Source: Elainella saxicola E1
Lineage (GTDB): Bacteria; Cyanobacteriota; Cyanobacteriia; Elainellales; Elainellaceae
Reading direction: 5' to 3'
DNA length: 64,000 nt
Assembly: GCA_002796835.1 (NCBI GenBank)
Contig: LUGL01000030.1
Coordinates: 1-64,000 of the forward strand
Shown piece after piece: positions 40,008-48,689 of this stretch. The notes below the pieces were generated by a model, which saw only the letters and a program-made list of their open reading frames with translations, did no database searches and had not been told where the DNA came from. The position numbers were made by a program, and so were the translations under genes. Every line of letters begins with the position of its first letter. The first letter of the stretch is position 1.

Positions 40008-40997
40008 ATGGTTCGATTCCATATTCAACCAGATAGTGATATTCCCGCATCAACACAGCTATATAACCAAATTCGATTTGCCATTGCCTCTCGCCAATTT
40101 CCACCCGGACACCGATTACCCAGTACACGCCAACTTGCGATGGAAACGGGGTTGCACCGTAACACAATCAGCAAGGTCTACCGCCAACTCGAAGAAGACG
40201 GAATTGTGGATGCTCAGGCAGGTTCGGGCATTTATGTGCGGGCGCAAGGGGATGAAGGCGGAAATGCCAAGCTGCGATCGCCTATGGTGGAGAAGTATCC
40301 GCAGGCCCATCGCCTCGTGCAGAAAAGTTTGGATGATTTGCTGAGTCAGGGATGTTCACTCACCCAAGCGCGGGAATTGTTCTTAGCAGAAATTGATTGG
40401 CGGTTGCGCTGTAGTGCCAGAGTGTTAGTGACGGCTCCCAGTCAAGATATTGGTGCGGGCGAACTGATGGTGCAGGAATTGGAGCAGGCGTTGCAAATTC
40501 CGGTGCAGCTGGTGCCGATGGAAGAGTTAAGCGGAGTGCTACAACAAACCCGATCAGGCACGGTGGTCACTAGTCGCTATTTTATTGGAGATGCAGAGGC
40601 GATCGCTGCTCCTCAGTCGGTGCGTGTGATTCCAGTTGATATCTATGATTACGCCCAGGAAATTCAGAAACTATTTGCGCTGTCGAAAGAGAGCTGTTTG
40701 GGCTTGGTCAGTTTAAGTTCTGGTATCTTGCGGGCAGCAGAGGTGATTGTCCATAGCCTGCGGGGTGAGGATTTGCTGGTGATGACGGCCCAGTTGAAAG
40801 ACACCTACCGTTTAAAGGCGATCGTGCACAGTGCCCAAACAATCTTTAGTTTTGATCAGGCAAGCTGTGCTGCTGTAAAGGCAGCGGTTGCTGAAGCGCG
40901 TGAAGATTTGATTCGTCCACCTCAGTTGGTCTGCTGCCAGAACTATATTGGGGCAAAATCGATCAACTTGCTAAAGCGAGAACTGGGATTGGAGTAG
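40008..40997 (+). CDS. GntR-family transcriptional regulator (cyanobacterial type)
   Basis: A 329-residue DNA-binding regulator. The winged-helix domain (about 10-80) has STQLYNQIRFAIASRQFPPG, RLPSTRQLAMETGLHRNTIS and LEEDGIVDAQAGSGIYV, a textbook GntR head. The C-terminal domain (about 95-329) is not an FCD or UTRA domain I recognise, but it looks like a two-lobed sensor region (RVLVTAPSQDIGAGELMVQE, GTVVTSRYFIGDAEAI). It resembles the cyanobacterial GntR regulators of the Sll1961 kind in layout, though identity to them is not claimed. GGAGG lies four bases before the ATG. It is divergent from the dienelactone hydrolase, its possible target. Confidence 0.87.
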   Translation: MVRFHIQPDSDIPASTQLYNQIRFAIASRQFPPGHRLPSTRQLAMETGLHRNTISKVYRQLEEDGIVDAQAGSGIYVRAQGDEGGNAKLRSPMVEKYPQAHRLVQKSLDDLLSQGCSLTQARELFLAEIDWRLRCSARVLVTAPSQDIGAGELMVQELEQALQIPVQLVPMEELSGVLQQTRSGTVVTSRYFIGDAEAIAAPQSVRVIPVDIYDYAQEIQKLFALSKESCLGLVSLSSGILRAAEVIVHSLRGEDLLVMTAQLKDTYRLKAIVHSAQTIFSFDQASCAAVKAAVAEAREDLIRPPQLVCCQNYIGAKSINLLKRELGLE

Positions 40998-41012
40998 CGA
41001 TCGGTCCAGGTA

Positions 41013-41900
41013 TTAGCCTTGTCTCTCAACAGAACCAACCGGAAGCTGAAGAAATTGCTGAACGATCCGCAAATAGGTGACCGGATCTTCCAGCATCGGA
41101 AAATGGGCTGTGTTAGGAATCACGACATGCTCCACTCGATCACTCAATGCGGCAGCCTTCTCACCCAGCTCTACCGGAATGATCTTGTCATACTCACCGG
41201 AGATTAGCAGTGTAGGAACAGTTAGCTTTGCATACTCTTGCGGCATTTCGATTGAAGCTTGCTCACTCACTGCCGTATAAATCGTGCCCATCGCTGCTTC
41301 AAAATCTGCTGTTAAAAAATCTTGTAGGAAAGCACGTCTGGCAGACCCTGGAATCGGCTGACGTAGAAACCGAGCCATAAACATGCGATCGACCCCAGGC
41401 AGTTTTGCCAGCCAGTCAGGCCGGAAGGAAACGACATAGCGACCAAATTGATGAAAAGTCTTGAAGGCTGTTTCGTCATAGTCAAAAATGCCATGACAGG
41501 TCAGAATCGTACGTTCGACTCGCTCAGGATAGCGGGTTGTAAATAGAGTGGCGATCGAAGAGCCGGTGGAGTGGGCGTTAAGATAGATACGTTTCAGGTT
41601 CAGACGATCGAGCAATTGAGCTAAATCATCTGCATAGCTATCCAACTCATAACCCAATGTTGCGACTTCTCCAGGAATGGGACGTGGTAATTTCGACTGA
41701 CCAAATCCGCGCAAATCGTAAAGTAAGCAATCAAATTGCGGCGACAGTGCCTGGGCTGTGCTTTGCCAATAGCGTGTTGATCCAGCCCAGCCATGCAAAA
41801 ATACTAGAACTGGCTTACCAGAAGGCTGAGAAAGATCAGAGCCTGCATCTGTAACCCAGTAGTAGTAATGATCAACGCCGCGAATCGCAATAAAGGGCAT
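41013..41900 (-). CDS. Alpha/beta-fold hydrolase
   Basis: A 295-residue serine hydrolase. VLVFLHGWAGSTRYWQS gives the oxyanion region, YLNAHSTGSS the nucleophile Ser111, GEYDKIIPVE the acid and IPNTAHFPML the His. There is no signal peptide or membrane segment, so it is probably cytosolic. Substrate is unknown; related cyanobacterial proteins are annotated only as esterase or lipase-like. It lies 21 bases after clpX on the same strand, so it may be the tail of the clpP-clpX transcript, although its function appears unrelated. Confidence 0.88.
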   Translation of the reverse strand: MPFIAIRGVDHYYYWVTDAGSDLSQPSGKPVLVFLHGWAGSTRYWQSTAQALSPQFDCLLYDLRGFGQSKLPRPIPGEVATLGYELDSYADDLAQLLDRLNLKRIYLNAHSTGSSIATLFTTRYPERVERTILTCHGIFDYDETAFKTFHQFGRYVVSFRPDWLAKLPGVDRMFMARFLRQPIPGSARRAFLQDFLTADFEAAMGTIYTAVSEQASIEMPQEYAKLTVPTLLISGEYDKIIPVELGEKAAALSDRVEHVVIPNTAHFPMLEDPVTYLRIVQQFLQLPVGSVERQG

Positions 41901-41921
41901 GATTGTGGGGGCAACAAAAAT

Positions 41922-43259
41922 CTAAGCGGATTCAGGCTTAGGCAGAGAAGAAGGGTGAACGAGTAACTCAGCCGTCGATCGCTTCTCAACCATCTCGCGG
42001 GTAATTGCGCAACGAGTCACATCCTTACGGGATGGCAGTTCGTACATGACTTCCAGCATCAGCTCTTCCACAATGCTGCGGAGTGCTCTTGCCCCAGTCT
42101 TGCGACGATAGGCTTCTTTGGCGATCGCTCGGACTGCATCCTGCTTAAACTCAAGCTGAACGTTATCCATGCGCATCAGCTTCTGATATTGCTTCACTAG
42201 CGCATTCTTGGGTTCCGTGAGAATTTCGGCCAGTGCATCTTCATCCAGCGGATCCACAACGGCAATCACGGGAACGCGACCAATGAACTCCGGAATCATG
42301 CCGAATTTCACTAAATCATCGGGTTCCAGGTGCTTGAGGATGTCGGCAGCTCGCTTCTCTTTGGACTGGTTTTCGCCAGGCTGGATGAAGCCCATGGTTT
42401 TTTTGCCGATCCGCTGTTCCACTGCCTTATCTAAACCGACAAAGGCACCACCGCAGATGAACAAAATATTACTGGTGTCAATCTGGATGCAGTCTTGATA
42501 GGGATGCTTGCGCCCTCCTTGTGGAGGAACATTGGCGATCGTCCCTTCCAGCATCTTTAGCAAAGCTTGCTGTACCCCTTCTCCAGAAACATCGCGTGTG
42601 ATTGAGGGATTCTCACTCTTGCGAGCAATCTTGTCGATCTCATCAATGTAAATGATGCCACGCTGGGCTGCTTCCACATCTAAATCAGCGACTTGCAGCA
42701 GCCTCAGCAGGATGTTTTCCACATCTTCCCCAACGTAACCCGCTTCAGTCAGCGTTGTCGCGTCAGCAACCGCAAAGGGCACATCCAACATTTCAGCCAG
42801 AGTTTGGGCCAGAAGCGTCTTACCACAGCCTGTTGGGCCGATCAGTAGAATGTTAGACTTCTGCAGTTCCACAGTATCTTCAAGCTTGCCAGCACCTTTG
42901 GATTGAACATAGCTCAGCCGCTTGTAGTGGTTGTAAACCGCAACAGAGAGAATCTTCTTCGCCTCATCCTGCCCGATCACATGCTCATCCAGATGCTTCT
43001 TGATTTCGCGCGGCTTGGGAATTTGGTTCATCGAAAAGTTAGAAGAACGAACAGGCCGCTTGTCGGTCGGATGTTCACGACGGGCAGAAGGTTGAGGAAC
43101 TGAAGCGCCAGAGTCAAACAACTCCTCATCTAAGATCTCATTGCACAGGTCAACACATTCGTCGCAGATGTAGACTCCGGGGCCAGCAATGAGTTTGCGT
43201 ACCTGTTCTTGGGATTTACCACAGAACGAACATTTGAGATGGGAGTCGTATTTGGACAT
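41922..43259 (-). CDS. clpX: ATP-dependent Clp protease ATP-binding subunit ClpX
   Basis: Hexameric AAA+ unfoldase that feeds substrates into ClpP. The 445-residue protein has the N-terminal zinc-binding C4 domain (Cys10, Cys13, Cys32, Cys35). The AAA+ core has GPTGCGKT, the pore GYVGEDVE, Walker [10 protein letters not shown], the RKH loop ([10 protein letters not shown]) and a ClpP-docking region near [11 protein letters not shown]. The C-terminal [19 protein letters not shown] follows. An AAGGGG ribosome site lies in the nine-base gap after clpP, so clpP and clpX are one transcript. A stretch of about 20 extra residues after the zinc domain ([13 protein letters not shown]) is common in cyanobacteria. 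Confidence 0.97.
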   Translation of the reverse strand: MSKYDSHLKCSFCGKSQEQVRKLIAGPGVYICDECVDLCNEILDEELFDSGASVPQPSARREHPTDKRPVRSSNFSMNQIPKPREIKKHLDEHVIGQDEAKKILSVAVYNHYKRLSYVQSKGAGKLEDTVELQKSNILLIGPTGCGKTLLAQTLAEMLDVPFAVADATTLTEAGYVGEDVENILLRLLQVADLDVEAAQRGIIYIDEIDKIARKSENPSITRDVSGEGVQQALLKMLEGTIANVPPQGGRKHPYQDCIQIDTSNILFICGGAFVGLDKAVEQRIGKKTMGFIQPGENQSKEKRAADILKHLEPDDLVKFGMIPEFIGRVPVIAVVDPLDEDALAEILTEPKNALVKQYQKLMRMDNVQLEFKQDAVRAIAKEAYRRKTGARALRSIVEELMLEVMYELPSRKDVTRCAITREMVEKRSTAELLVHPSSLPKPESA

Positions 43260-43268
43260 AGTTTCCCC

Positions 43269-43970
43269 TTACTTGACTGCGGTAATGGTTTCACCGGGCA
43301 TCGGCAGATTCTGCCGTGAAACTACTTCATCAATCAGACCGTAGTTCTTTGCGTCCTCTGCCGACATAAAGAAATCGCGCTCTGTGTCCGTTTCAATCTT
43401 TTCGATCGGCTGTCCTGTATGATACGCCAACAATTCGTTGAGCGTGCGCTTATGATACAGAATTTCTTTTGCCTGAATTTCAATATCCACCGCTTGCCCT
43501 TGAGCGCCCCCTAAAGGCTGGTGAATCATAATTCTAGAACTGGGAAGGGATAAGCGTTTGCCCTTAGCTCCCCCGGCTAATAAGAAGGCACCCATGCTGG
43601 CCGCCAAACCGTAACAAATAGTAACAACATCCGGACGAACCTGCTGCATAGTGTCGTAGATTGCCATGCCAGCCGTTACCGATCCGCCGGGGGAGTTGAT
43701 GTAGAGCTGAATGTCACGCTCTGGATCTTCTGCATCCAAAAACAAGAGCTGTGCCACAATCAGGTCAGCTAGGGCATCGGTGACTTGATCCCCTAAGAAA
43801 ATAATCCGTTCTCGCAGTAGACGAGAGTAGATATCGAATGCTCGCTCACCGCGACCAGATTGTTCCACCACCATGGGAATCATTGCATTTGCCCCCATAA
43901 GCGAACGAGCAGATGCACTGAGGGAGTGAATCTCAAACGGGTTTGAACCAGAGATGGATTGAGAAGTCAT
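43269..43970 (-). CDS. clpP: ATP-dependent Clp protease proteolytic subunit
   Basis: Serine protease core of the Clp complex. Counting from the ATG at 43970 (233 residues), the triad is Ser125 in [11 protein letters not shown], His150 in [11 protein letters not shown] and Asp199 in [10 protein letters not shown]. The [17 protein letters not shown] oxyanion loop is intact, so this is an active ClpP and not a ClpR-type subunit. The cyanobacterial paralogue that sits upstream of clpX is usually called ClpP2; that label is from context. An ATG at 43997 is also possible. Neither start has a strong ribosome site. The first 30 residues are longer than in E. coli and probably form a propeptide. Confidence 0.94.
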   Translation of the reverse strand: MTSQSISGSNPFEIHSLSASARSLMGANAMIPMVVEQSGRGERAFDIYSRLLRERIIFLGDQVTDALADLIVAQLLFLDAEDPERDIQLYINSPGGSVTAGMAIYDTMQQVRPDVVTICYGLAASMGAFLLAGGAKGKRLSLPSSRIMIHQPLGGAQGQAVDIEIQAKEILYHKRTLNELLAYHTGQPIEKIETDTERDFFMSAEDAKNYGLIDEVVSRQNLPMPGETITAVK

Positions 43971-44131
43971 TATTAAACCAAAGCTGCAATCAACCATGTG
44001 CTAGTGCAATCAACTCGGAAAAATCGAGGTTGGGAATATGCACCTATCCGACATTATGCCTTAACTGCTCTGGGACTGGTGGGAATGCAACAAAATCCAA
44101 TCTTATTGTCCATTCCCACTTCAACCTCTGC

Positions 44132-45721
44132 TTAAGAAGATTGCTTGGTTGTTTTCTTCTTAGAAGATTTTGCCTTAGCGGGTTTTGCTTCTGGCTCTTG
44201 AGCTGCTTCTGTGGTTTCAGTTGCTACAGTTTCAGCTGCTTCTGTCACTTCTGGCTCTGGCTCTACTGCAACAGTTTCTACGGCTGCTGGCTCCTCAACC
44301 ACTTCTGCTTTTACCTCGATCGGCTCAGCCGAAACATCAACGGTGGCTGGTTCAACTTCAGCTGCTTCTGAGCTGGTTTCAGCTTCTTCAGCCGGTTCCA
44401 ATGAACCTTCTGGCACTAGCTCGATCGAATTATTTGCCTCCAACCATTCCAGAATTTTTTCGCGCAGCAGGTCTTCTTCAACCACTTCGCGAAGACGATT
44501 CGCATCAACATCCTGACCTGCGTACTCTGCCATCAGTTCAGTCACCTTGGCTTGCACTGCATCCGGTTCAACCGCAAGCGATTCTCGTTTGGCCACTTCA
44601 CCCAGCACAAGTGTTCGCCGCAAGCGAGTTAAGGCTTCAGGACGGGCCTGCTCTCGCAGCATCGCCACAATTTCTTGGGTGAAGGTTTTTTTGATATCCA
44701 TGCCTTGTTGACCAAGCTGCATCGCCGTCTGGGTAATCGAGTAATCGACTTCTCGGCGAATCATCGTTTCAGGCAGGTCAACTTCAAGGTGCTGCACCAA
44801 TTCCTTCAGCAATGCTTCTTGCTTACTGTTTTGGGTCTTTTGCTCTACTTCTTTCTGGAAGCGTGTTTCTAAAGATTCCCGCAGCTCTGCTAGCGTTTCA
44901 AACTCGCTGACCTCTTGGGCAAATTCATCATCCAGATCAGGCAATTCCCGCTCTTTCAGCTCCTTGACCGTGATGGTAAACACAGCGGGCTTACCGGCCA
45001 AATCGGCTTGCGGATAGCTCTCTGGGAAGCTAACGGCCACTTCTTTGGTTTCACCGATTGCCATGCCGATAATGCCATCGACAAAGCCTTCGATAAACCG
45101 ACCTTCAGCCAGCTCGATCTCAAAATCCTCAGCGCTACCGCCTGGAATCTCATCTGATTCTCCTTCAGCGAGTTCACCCGTCAACTTGCCTTTGAAGTCA
45201 ACCGTGGCAACGTCTCCTTGCTGAGCGGGACGATTTTCGATCGGGACTAATGTGGCAGATCGCTTCCGGTAGTCTTCCAGCACCTGGTCAACACGATCGG
45301 GATCGTATTTGAATTCTTCGGCTTGAACCGTCAGTCCGGTATATTGCTGCAATGTGACATCGGGGGCGACATCGACCGCTACTGAGAACGTCAGGGTTGA
45401 TCCGGGCTGAAATTGGGAAACTAAATCTTCAAAAGAGCTACGCAATTCTGGACTGCCGATCGCCTCAATTTTTTCCTGCTCGATCGCCTTTTGCAGACTA
45501 TTTTGAATTAATTCTTCTAAAACGCTGGCTTTGATACGGGCTGAGCCATATCGCTGGATCAGCACCTGACGAGGAACTTTGCCCTTCCGGAACCCAGGGA
45601 TATTTGCATAGCGCGTGAACTCTTGCAGGGTTTTCTCATAGGCCTGCTGAGACATTTCTGGCGTGATTTCGATCTCTAAACCAACCTGGCTTGCGGGTAA
45701 TTTTTCCTGGGTAACTTTCAT
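44132..45721 (-). CDS. tig: Trigger factor with acidic C-terminal extension
   Basis: Ribosome-associated chaperone and prolyl isomerase. The ATG at 45721 gives the standard N-terminus MKVTQEKLPASQVGLEIEIT. The ribosome-binding GFRKGKVPRQV signature follows at about 45-56, then the FKBP-type domain (DVATVDFKGKLTGE, about 160-250) and the helical C-terminal arms (to about 440). Beyond the usual end the protein carries about 80 residues of Glu/Ala/Val/Thr low complexity (EPEPEVTEAAETVATETTEA) finishing in a Lys/Ser-rich tail (KAKSSKKKTTKQSS). Such tails occur in some cyanobacteria but this one is long. The earlier in-frame start at 45769 adds an unlikely N-terminus. The order tig, clpP, clpX is conserved in bacteria. 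Confidence 0.95.
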   Translation of the reverse strand: MKVTQEKLPASQVGLEIEITPEMSQQAYEKTLQEFTRYANIPGFRKGKVPRQVLIQRYGSARIKASVLEELIQNSLQKAIEQEKIEAIGSPELRSSFEDLVSQFQPGSTLTFSVAVDVAPDVTLQQYTGLTVQAEEFKYDPDRVDQVLEDYRKRSATLVPIENRPAQQGDVATVDFKGKLTGELAEGESDEIPGGSAEDFEIELAEGRFIEGFVDGIIGMAIGETKEVAVSFPESYPQADLAGKPAVFTITVKELKERELPDLDDEFAQEVSEFETLAELRESLETRFQKEVEQKTQNSKQEALLKELVQHLEVDLPETMIRREVDYSITQTAMQLGQQGMDIKKTFTQEIVAMLREQARPEALTRLRRTLVLGEVAKRESLAVEPDAVQAKVTELMAEYAGQDVDANRLREVVEEDLLREKILEWLEANNSIELVPEGSLEPAEEAETSSEAAEVEPATVDVSAEPIEVKAEVVEEPAAVETVAVEPEPEVTEAAETVATETTEAAQEPEAKPAKAKSSKKKTTKQSS

Positions 45722-46369
45722 CGCATTTCTCGTAACGTCGTTGCTAGATTGCTGACTTGTTGAATTCAACTCGACCAGCTTTGCCGCAATAAGCTATAGT
45801 AACTGATCCTGACTCCGATCGTTTGGAAATGGCTAATATAAATCTCATCAACTGCTGACCGATATGGAGCAAACTACTGCTACGGTTGTTGATAGGAGAT
45901 TGTAAAAACCTGTAAATTGAGCGGCTGTGATTAAGTACTTGTCAGATTGGGGTGTTTTCTGTAATTCAGTATGATCGACCTAAAATTCTTTAACGATCTA
46001 GAGTGATCAAGCTGCGAAATTCCGATCTATGTCGATCTAACCGATAGAACTAATTCGTCACTGACAATGTTTGAACTTTTTATCAAGTTTGAACTTTTTA
46101 TCAAATTCTTAAGTCTCTCTAGATGATTTGGCCTATCTGTATTTAGATAAGCATTAGCGATATAAGAAAGTGGTGCTCAGCACCATCCCCTGCACCGAAA
46201 TATAGGTTCCTGATGGACAGCTCATTGTTTTCAAGTAGATTCAATTTAAATCCTAATAAAAAGAAAATTTAGTGTTTTTGTTGTAGATTGCATAGACCAG
46301 ACTAACTGAATCTTCTTCAATCTATTGATCTTTGTCTAGTCTTATTTGTCTGATTTGGAGGAATTGAAC
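45722..46369. promoter_or_regulatory. Divergent promoter region between tig and asd
   Basis: About 650 bases with no credible gene, AT-rich towards asd. It holds an 18-base direct repeat (GTTTGAACTTTTTATCAA at 46069-46086 and 46087-46104, head to tail). A short palindrome GGTGCTCAGCACC lies near 46175. Promoters for both neighbours must lie here, but no -35/-10 pair is clear enough to name. Confidence 0.5.
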
Positions 46370-47416
46370 TTGCCCCGTTCGTATCGAGTCGCTATTCTTG
46401 GCGCAACAGGCGCAGTTGGTACTGAACTTATTCAGCTCTTAGAGGAACGTCAATTTCCGATCGCGGAACTGAAGTTGTTAGCCTCTCCCCGATCTGCGGG
46501 GCAGGAACTTACATTTAGAGAAGAAAAACTCAAGGTAGAGCCTGTTGGGGACCATTCATTTGCAGAGGTGGATCTGGTCTTAGCCTCAGCTGGAGGCTCC
46601 ATTTCAAAAGCTTGGGCTAGCAAAATTGTGGCCGCAGGCGCAGTCATGGTCGATAATTCCAGTGCCTTTCGCATGGATCCGCAAGTACCGTTGATTGTGC
46701 CCGAAATTAATCCGGAAGCGGCGATCGATCACCAGGGCATCATTGCCAACCCGAATTGCAGCACGATTTTGATGGCAGTAGCGGTCTATCCTTTGCATCA
46801 AGTTCAGGCTATTAAGCGCATGGTTGTCGCAACCTATCAAGCGGTGAGTGGAGCAGGTGCCAGAGCAATGGAAGAATTAAAAGCCCACACTTTGGCTTCG
46901 CTGCAAGGAGAGGAAGTTCAGTCTGAAATTTTCCCTTATCCTTTAGTCTTCAACCTCTTTCCTCATAACACGCCAATCAACGATTCGGGCTACTGTGAAG
47001 AGGAAATGAAAATGGTGAATGAGACCCGCAAGATTTTTGGCGAGCCTGATCTGCGAGTCACGGCAACCTGTGTGCGAGTTCCCGTACTTCGGGCGCATTC
47101 AGAAGCGATTAATCTAGAGTTTGATGCTCCTTTCCCAGTCGCTAAAGCACGAGAATTGCTGGGGCAAGCTCCTGGTATCAAGCTGGTGGAAGATTGGCAG
47201 AAGAACTATTTCCCCATGCCGATCGAAGCAAGTGGCGAGGATGACGTATTGGTGGGCCGCATTCGACAGGATATTTCCAATCCTAATGGGTTAGAGCTCT
47301 GGCTGAGCGGTGACCAAATTCGCAAAGGAGCCGCTTTAAATGCAGTGCAAATTGCTGAATTGCTGGACGAGAAGGGGCTGATTCGTCCTACTGTGCTGGC
47401 TGCTACGACCGCCTAA
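46370..47416 (+). CDS. asd: Aspartate-semialdehyde dehydrogenase
   Basis: NADPH-dependent reduction of aspartyl phosphate to aspartate semialdehyde, on the way to lysine, diaminopimelate, methionine and threonine. The N-terminal VAILGATGAVGTELIQLL binds NADP. The active-site Cys130 is in NPNCSTILM, with the His in VPVLRAHSEAINLEF. I place the start at TTG 46370 because GGAGG ends eight bases before it and no suitable ATG exists. It gives 348 residues starting with the encoded LPRSYRVAI (fMet). In-frame TTG codons at 46364 and 46346 are less well spaced. dapA follows about 140 bases downstream beyond a hairpin, so the two lysine-pathway genes are neighbours but may be separate transcripts. Confidence 0.96.
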   Translation: MPRSYRVAILGATGAVGTELIQLLEERQFPIAELKLLASPRSAGQELTFREEKLKVEPVGDHSFAEVDLVLASAGGSISKAWASKIVAAGAVMVDNSSAFRMDPQVPLIVPEINPEAAIDHQGIIANPNCSTILMAVAVYPLHQVQAIKRMVVATYQAVSGAGARAMEELKAHTLASLQGEEVQSEIFPYPLVFNLFPHNTPINDSGYCEEEMKMVNETRKIFGEPDLRVTATCVRVPVLRAHSEAINLEFDAPFPVAKARELLGQAPGIKLVEDWQKNYFPMPIEASGEDDVLVGRIRQDISNPNGLELWLSGDQIRKGAALNAVQIAELLDEKGLIRPTVLAATTA

Positions 47417-47475
47417 CCCCTTATTCCCGATTGCAGACCCTAAATTGCTAGAAAGTTAAAGCAGGTGGTTTGAAG

Positions 47476-47509
47476 TTTTAGGTTAAGCACTTATACTTAA
47501 CCTAAAAAA
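47476..47509. terminator. Perfect hairpin between asd and dapA
   Basis: TTTTAGGTTAAG (47476-47487) is exactly complementary to CTTAACCTAAAA (47496-47507) with an eight-base loop, followed by AA and flanked by T- and A-runs. It is AU-rich for a terminator but fits one ending asd, or a leader structure upstream of dapA. Confidence 0.6.
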
Positions 47510-47557
47510 CGTAGCTCTAAGTCAACTGCGAATTCCCAGTAGAGGAGTCAACAGAGT

Positions 47558-48451
47558 GTGACAATTTTTGGACGTGTCATGACTGCAATGATTACCCCCT
47601 TCGATACAGAAGGGCATGTTAATTACGCAGTCGCTGAAGCCCTAGCCGCTCATTTAGTTGCCCATGGTACTGATACACTCGTTGTGTGCGGCACCACTGG
47701 CGAGTCGCCAACGTTAACCTGGGATGAAGAGTATCAGCTCTTTCAAGTGGTCAAGCAAGCAGTTGTAGGCAAAGCTAAAGTTGTAGCTGGAACTGGCTCT
47801 AACTCAACGACTGAAGCAATCGCTGCCACTCAAAAGGCAGATAAGCTAGAATTGGATGGAAGTCTCCAGGTCGTTCCTTACTATAACAAGCCACCGCAAG
47901 AAGGACTTTACCAGCACTTTCGGGCGATCGCTGAAGCGAGTCCCGATCTGCCGCTGATTCTATACAATGTGCCGGGACGGACAGGCCAAAATCTCTCTGC
48001 TGAAACCGTGAGCCGACTGGCTGAAATTCCGAATATTGTGGCGGTTAAGGAGGCAAGTGGGAATCTTGATCAAGTGAGTCAAATTCGGCGATCGACGCCG
48101 AGCGGTTTTAGCATTTACTCTGGCGATGACTCTCTGACCTTACCGATGTTGGCGGTTGGCGCTGAAGGGGTGATCAGTGTCGCGAGTCATTTAGTGGGGG
48201 ATGCTTTGCAGCAGATGATTCAAGCGTTTGAGCAAGGTCAGGTTCAAATCGCAGCTCAAATTCACTTACAGCTCTTTCCACTGTTTAAAGCATTGTTTTA
48301 CTCAACAAATCCGATCCCAGTTAAAGCGGCACTGAGAATACAAGGTTGGGAAGTTGGTTTAACCCGATTGCCCTTAGCAGAGAGCTCAAGCACTCTAGAG
48401 CAAGTTCTGCAAACTGTCATGGCAGATCTGGATTTGCTGAAGCCGGAATGA
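47558..48451 (+). CDS. dapA: 4-hydroxy-tetrahydrodipicolinate synthase
   Basis: Condenses aspartate semialdehyde with pyruvate in lysine/diaminopimelate synthesis. The 297-residue TIM-barrel protein has [15 protein letters not shown] (the GTTGE signature with Thr and Thr-Tyr relay), [11 protein letters not shown] with the active Tyr, and the Schiff-base Lys in [30 protein letters not shown] is also typical. It starts at GTG 47558, with GAGGAG about ten bases before. The next gene is RNase J, an order that is common in bacteria (dapA-rnj). Confidence 0.96.
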   Translation: MTIFGRVMTAMITPFDTEGHVNYAVAEALAAHLVAHGTDTLVVCGTTGESPTLTWDEEYQLFQVVKQAVVGKAKVVAGTGSNSTTEAIAATQKADKLELDGSLQVVPYYNKPPQEGLYQHFRAIAEASPDLPLILYNVPGRTGQNLSAETVSRLAEIPNIVAVKEASGNLDQVSQIRRSTPSGFSIYSGDDSLTLPMLAVGAEGVISVASHLVGDALQQMIQAFEQGQVQIAAQIHLQLFPLFKALFYSTNPIPVKAALRIQGWEVGLTRLPLAESSSTLEQVLQTVMADLDLLKPE

Positions 48452-48561
48452 CTGTCAACTGGTGATGCCTGCTGAATTTGGGCAGCACCCCAAAGTTTTT
48501 GACAACTGAATAGACCGACCTTGAATCACTCAAGCCTTCGAAATAGATGGGTCTGATGTCA

Positions 48562-48591
48562 GAAGCATGATGCTTCAACGGTTGAAAACCG
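48562..48591 (+). promoter_or_regulatory. Tandem hairpins in the RNase J leader
   Basis: GAAGCAT-G-ATGCTTC (48562-48576) is a palindrome and is followed after two bases by CGGTT-GAA-AACCG (48579-48591). They lie about 100 bases before the rnj start, in a 238-base gap with no coding frame. RNases of this type often control their own leader, so these hairpins could be a self-regulation site; that is inference. Confidence 0.4.
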
Positions 48592-48689
48592 CCTGCTCCT
48601 GCCCTCGTTTCGTCTATTGAGTGTTGTCTTCAACCAATTGTTCAAAAAACTTCAAGCTTTCTCAAAACCCAAGTTAGATAAGGATAAAC

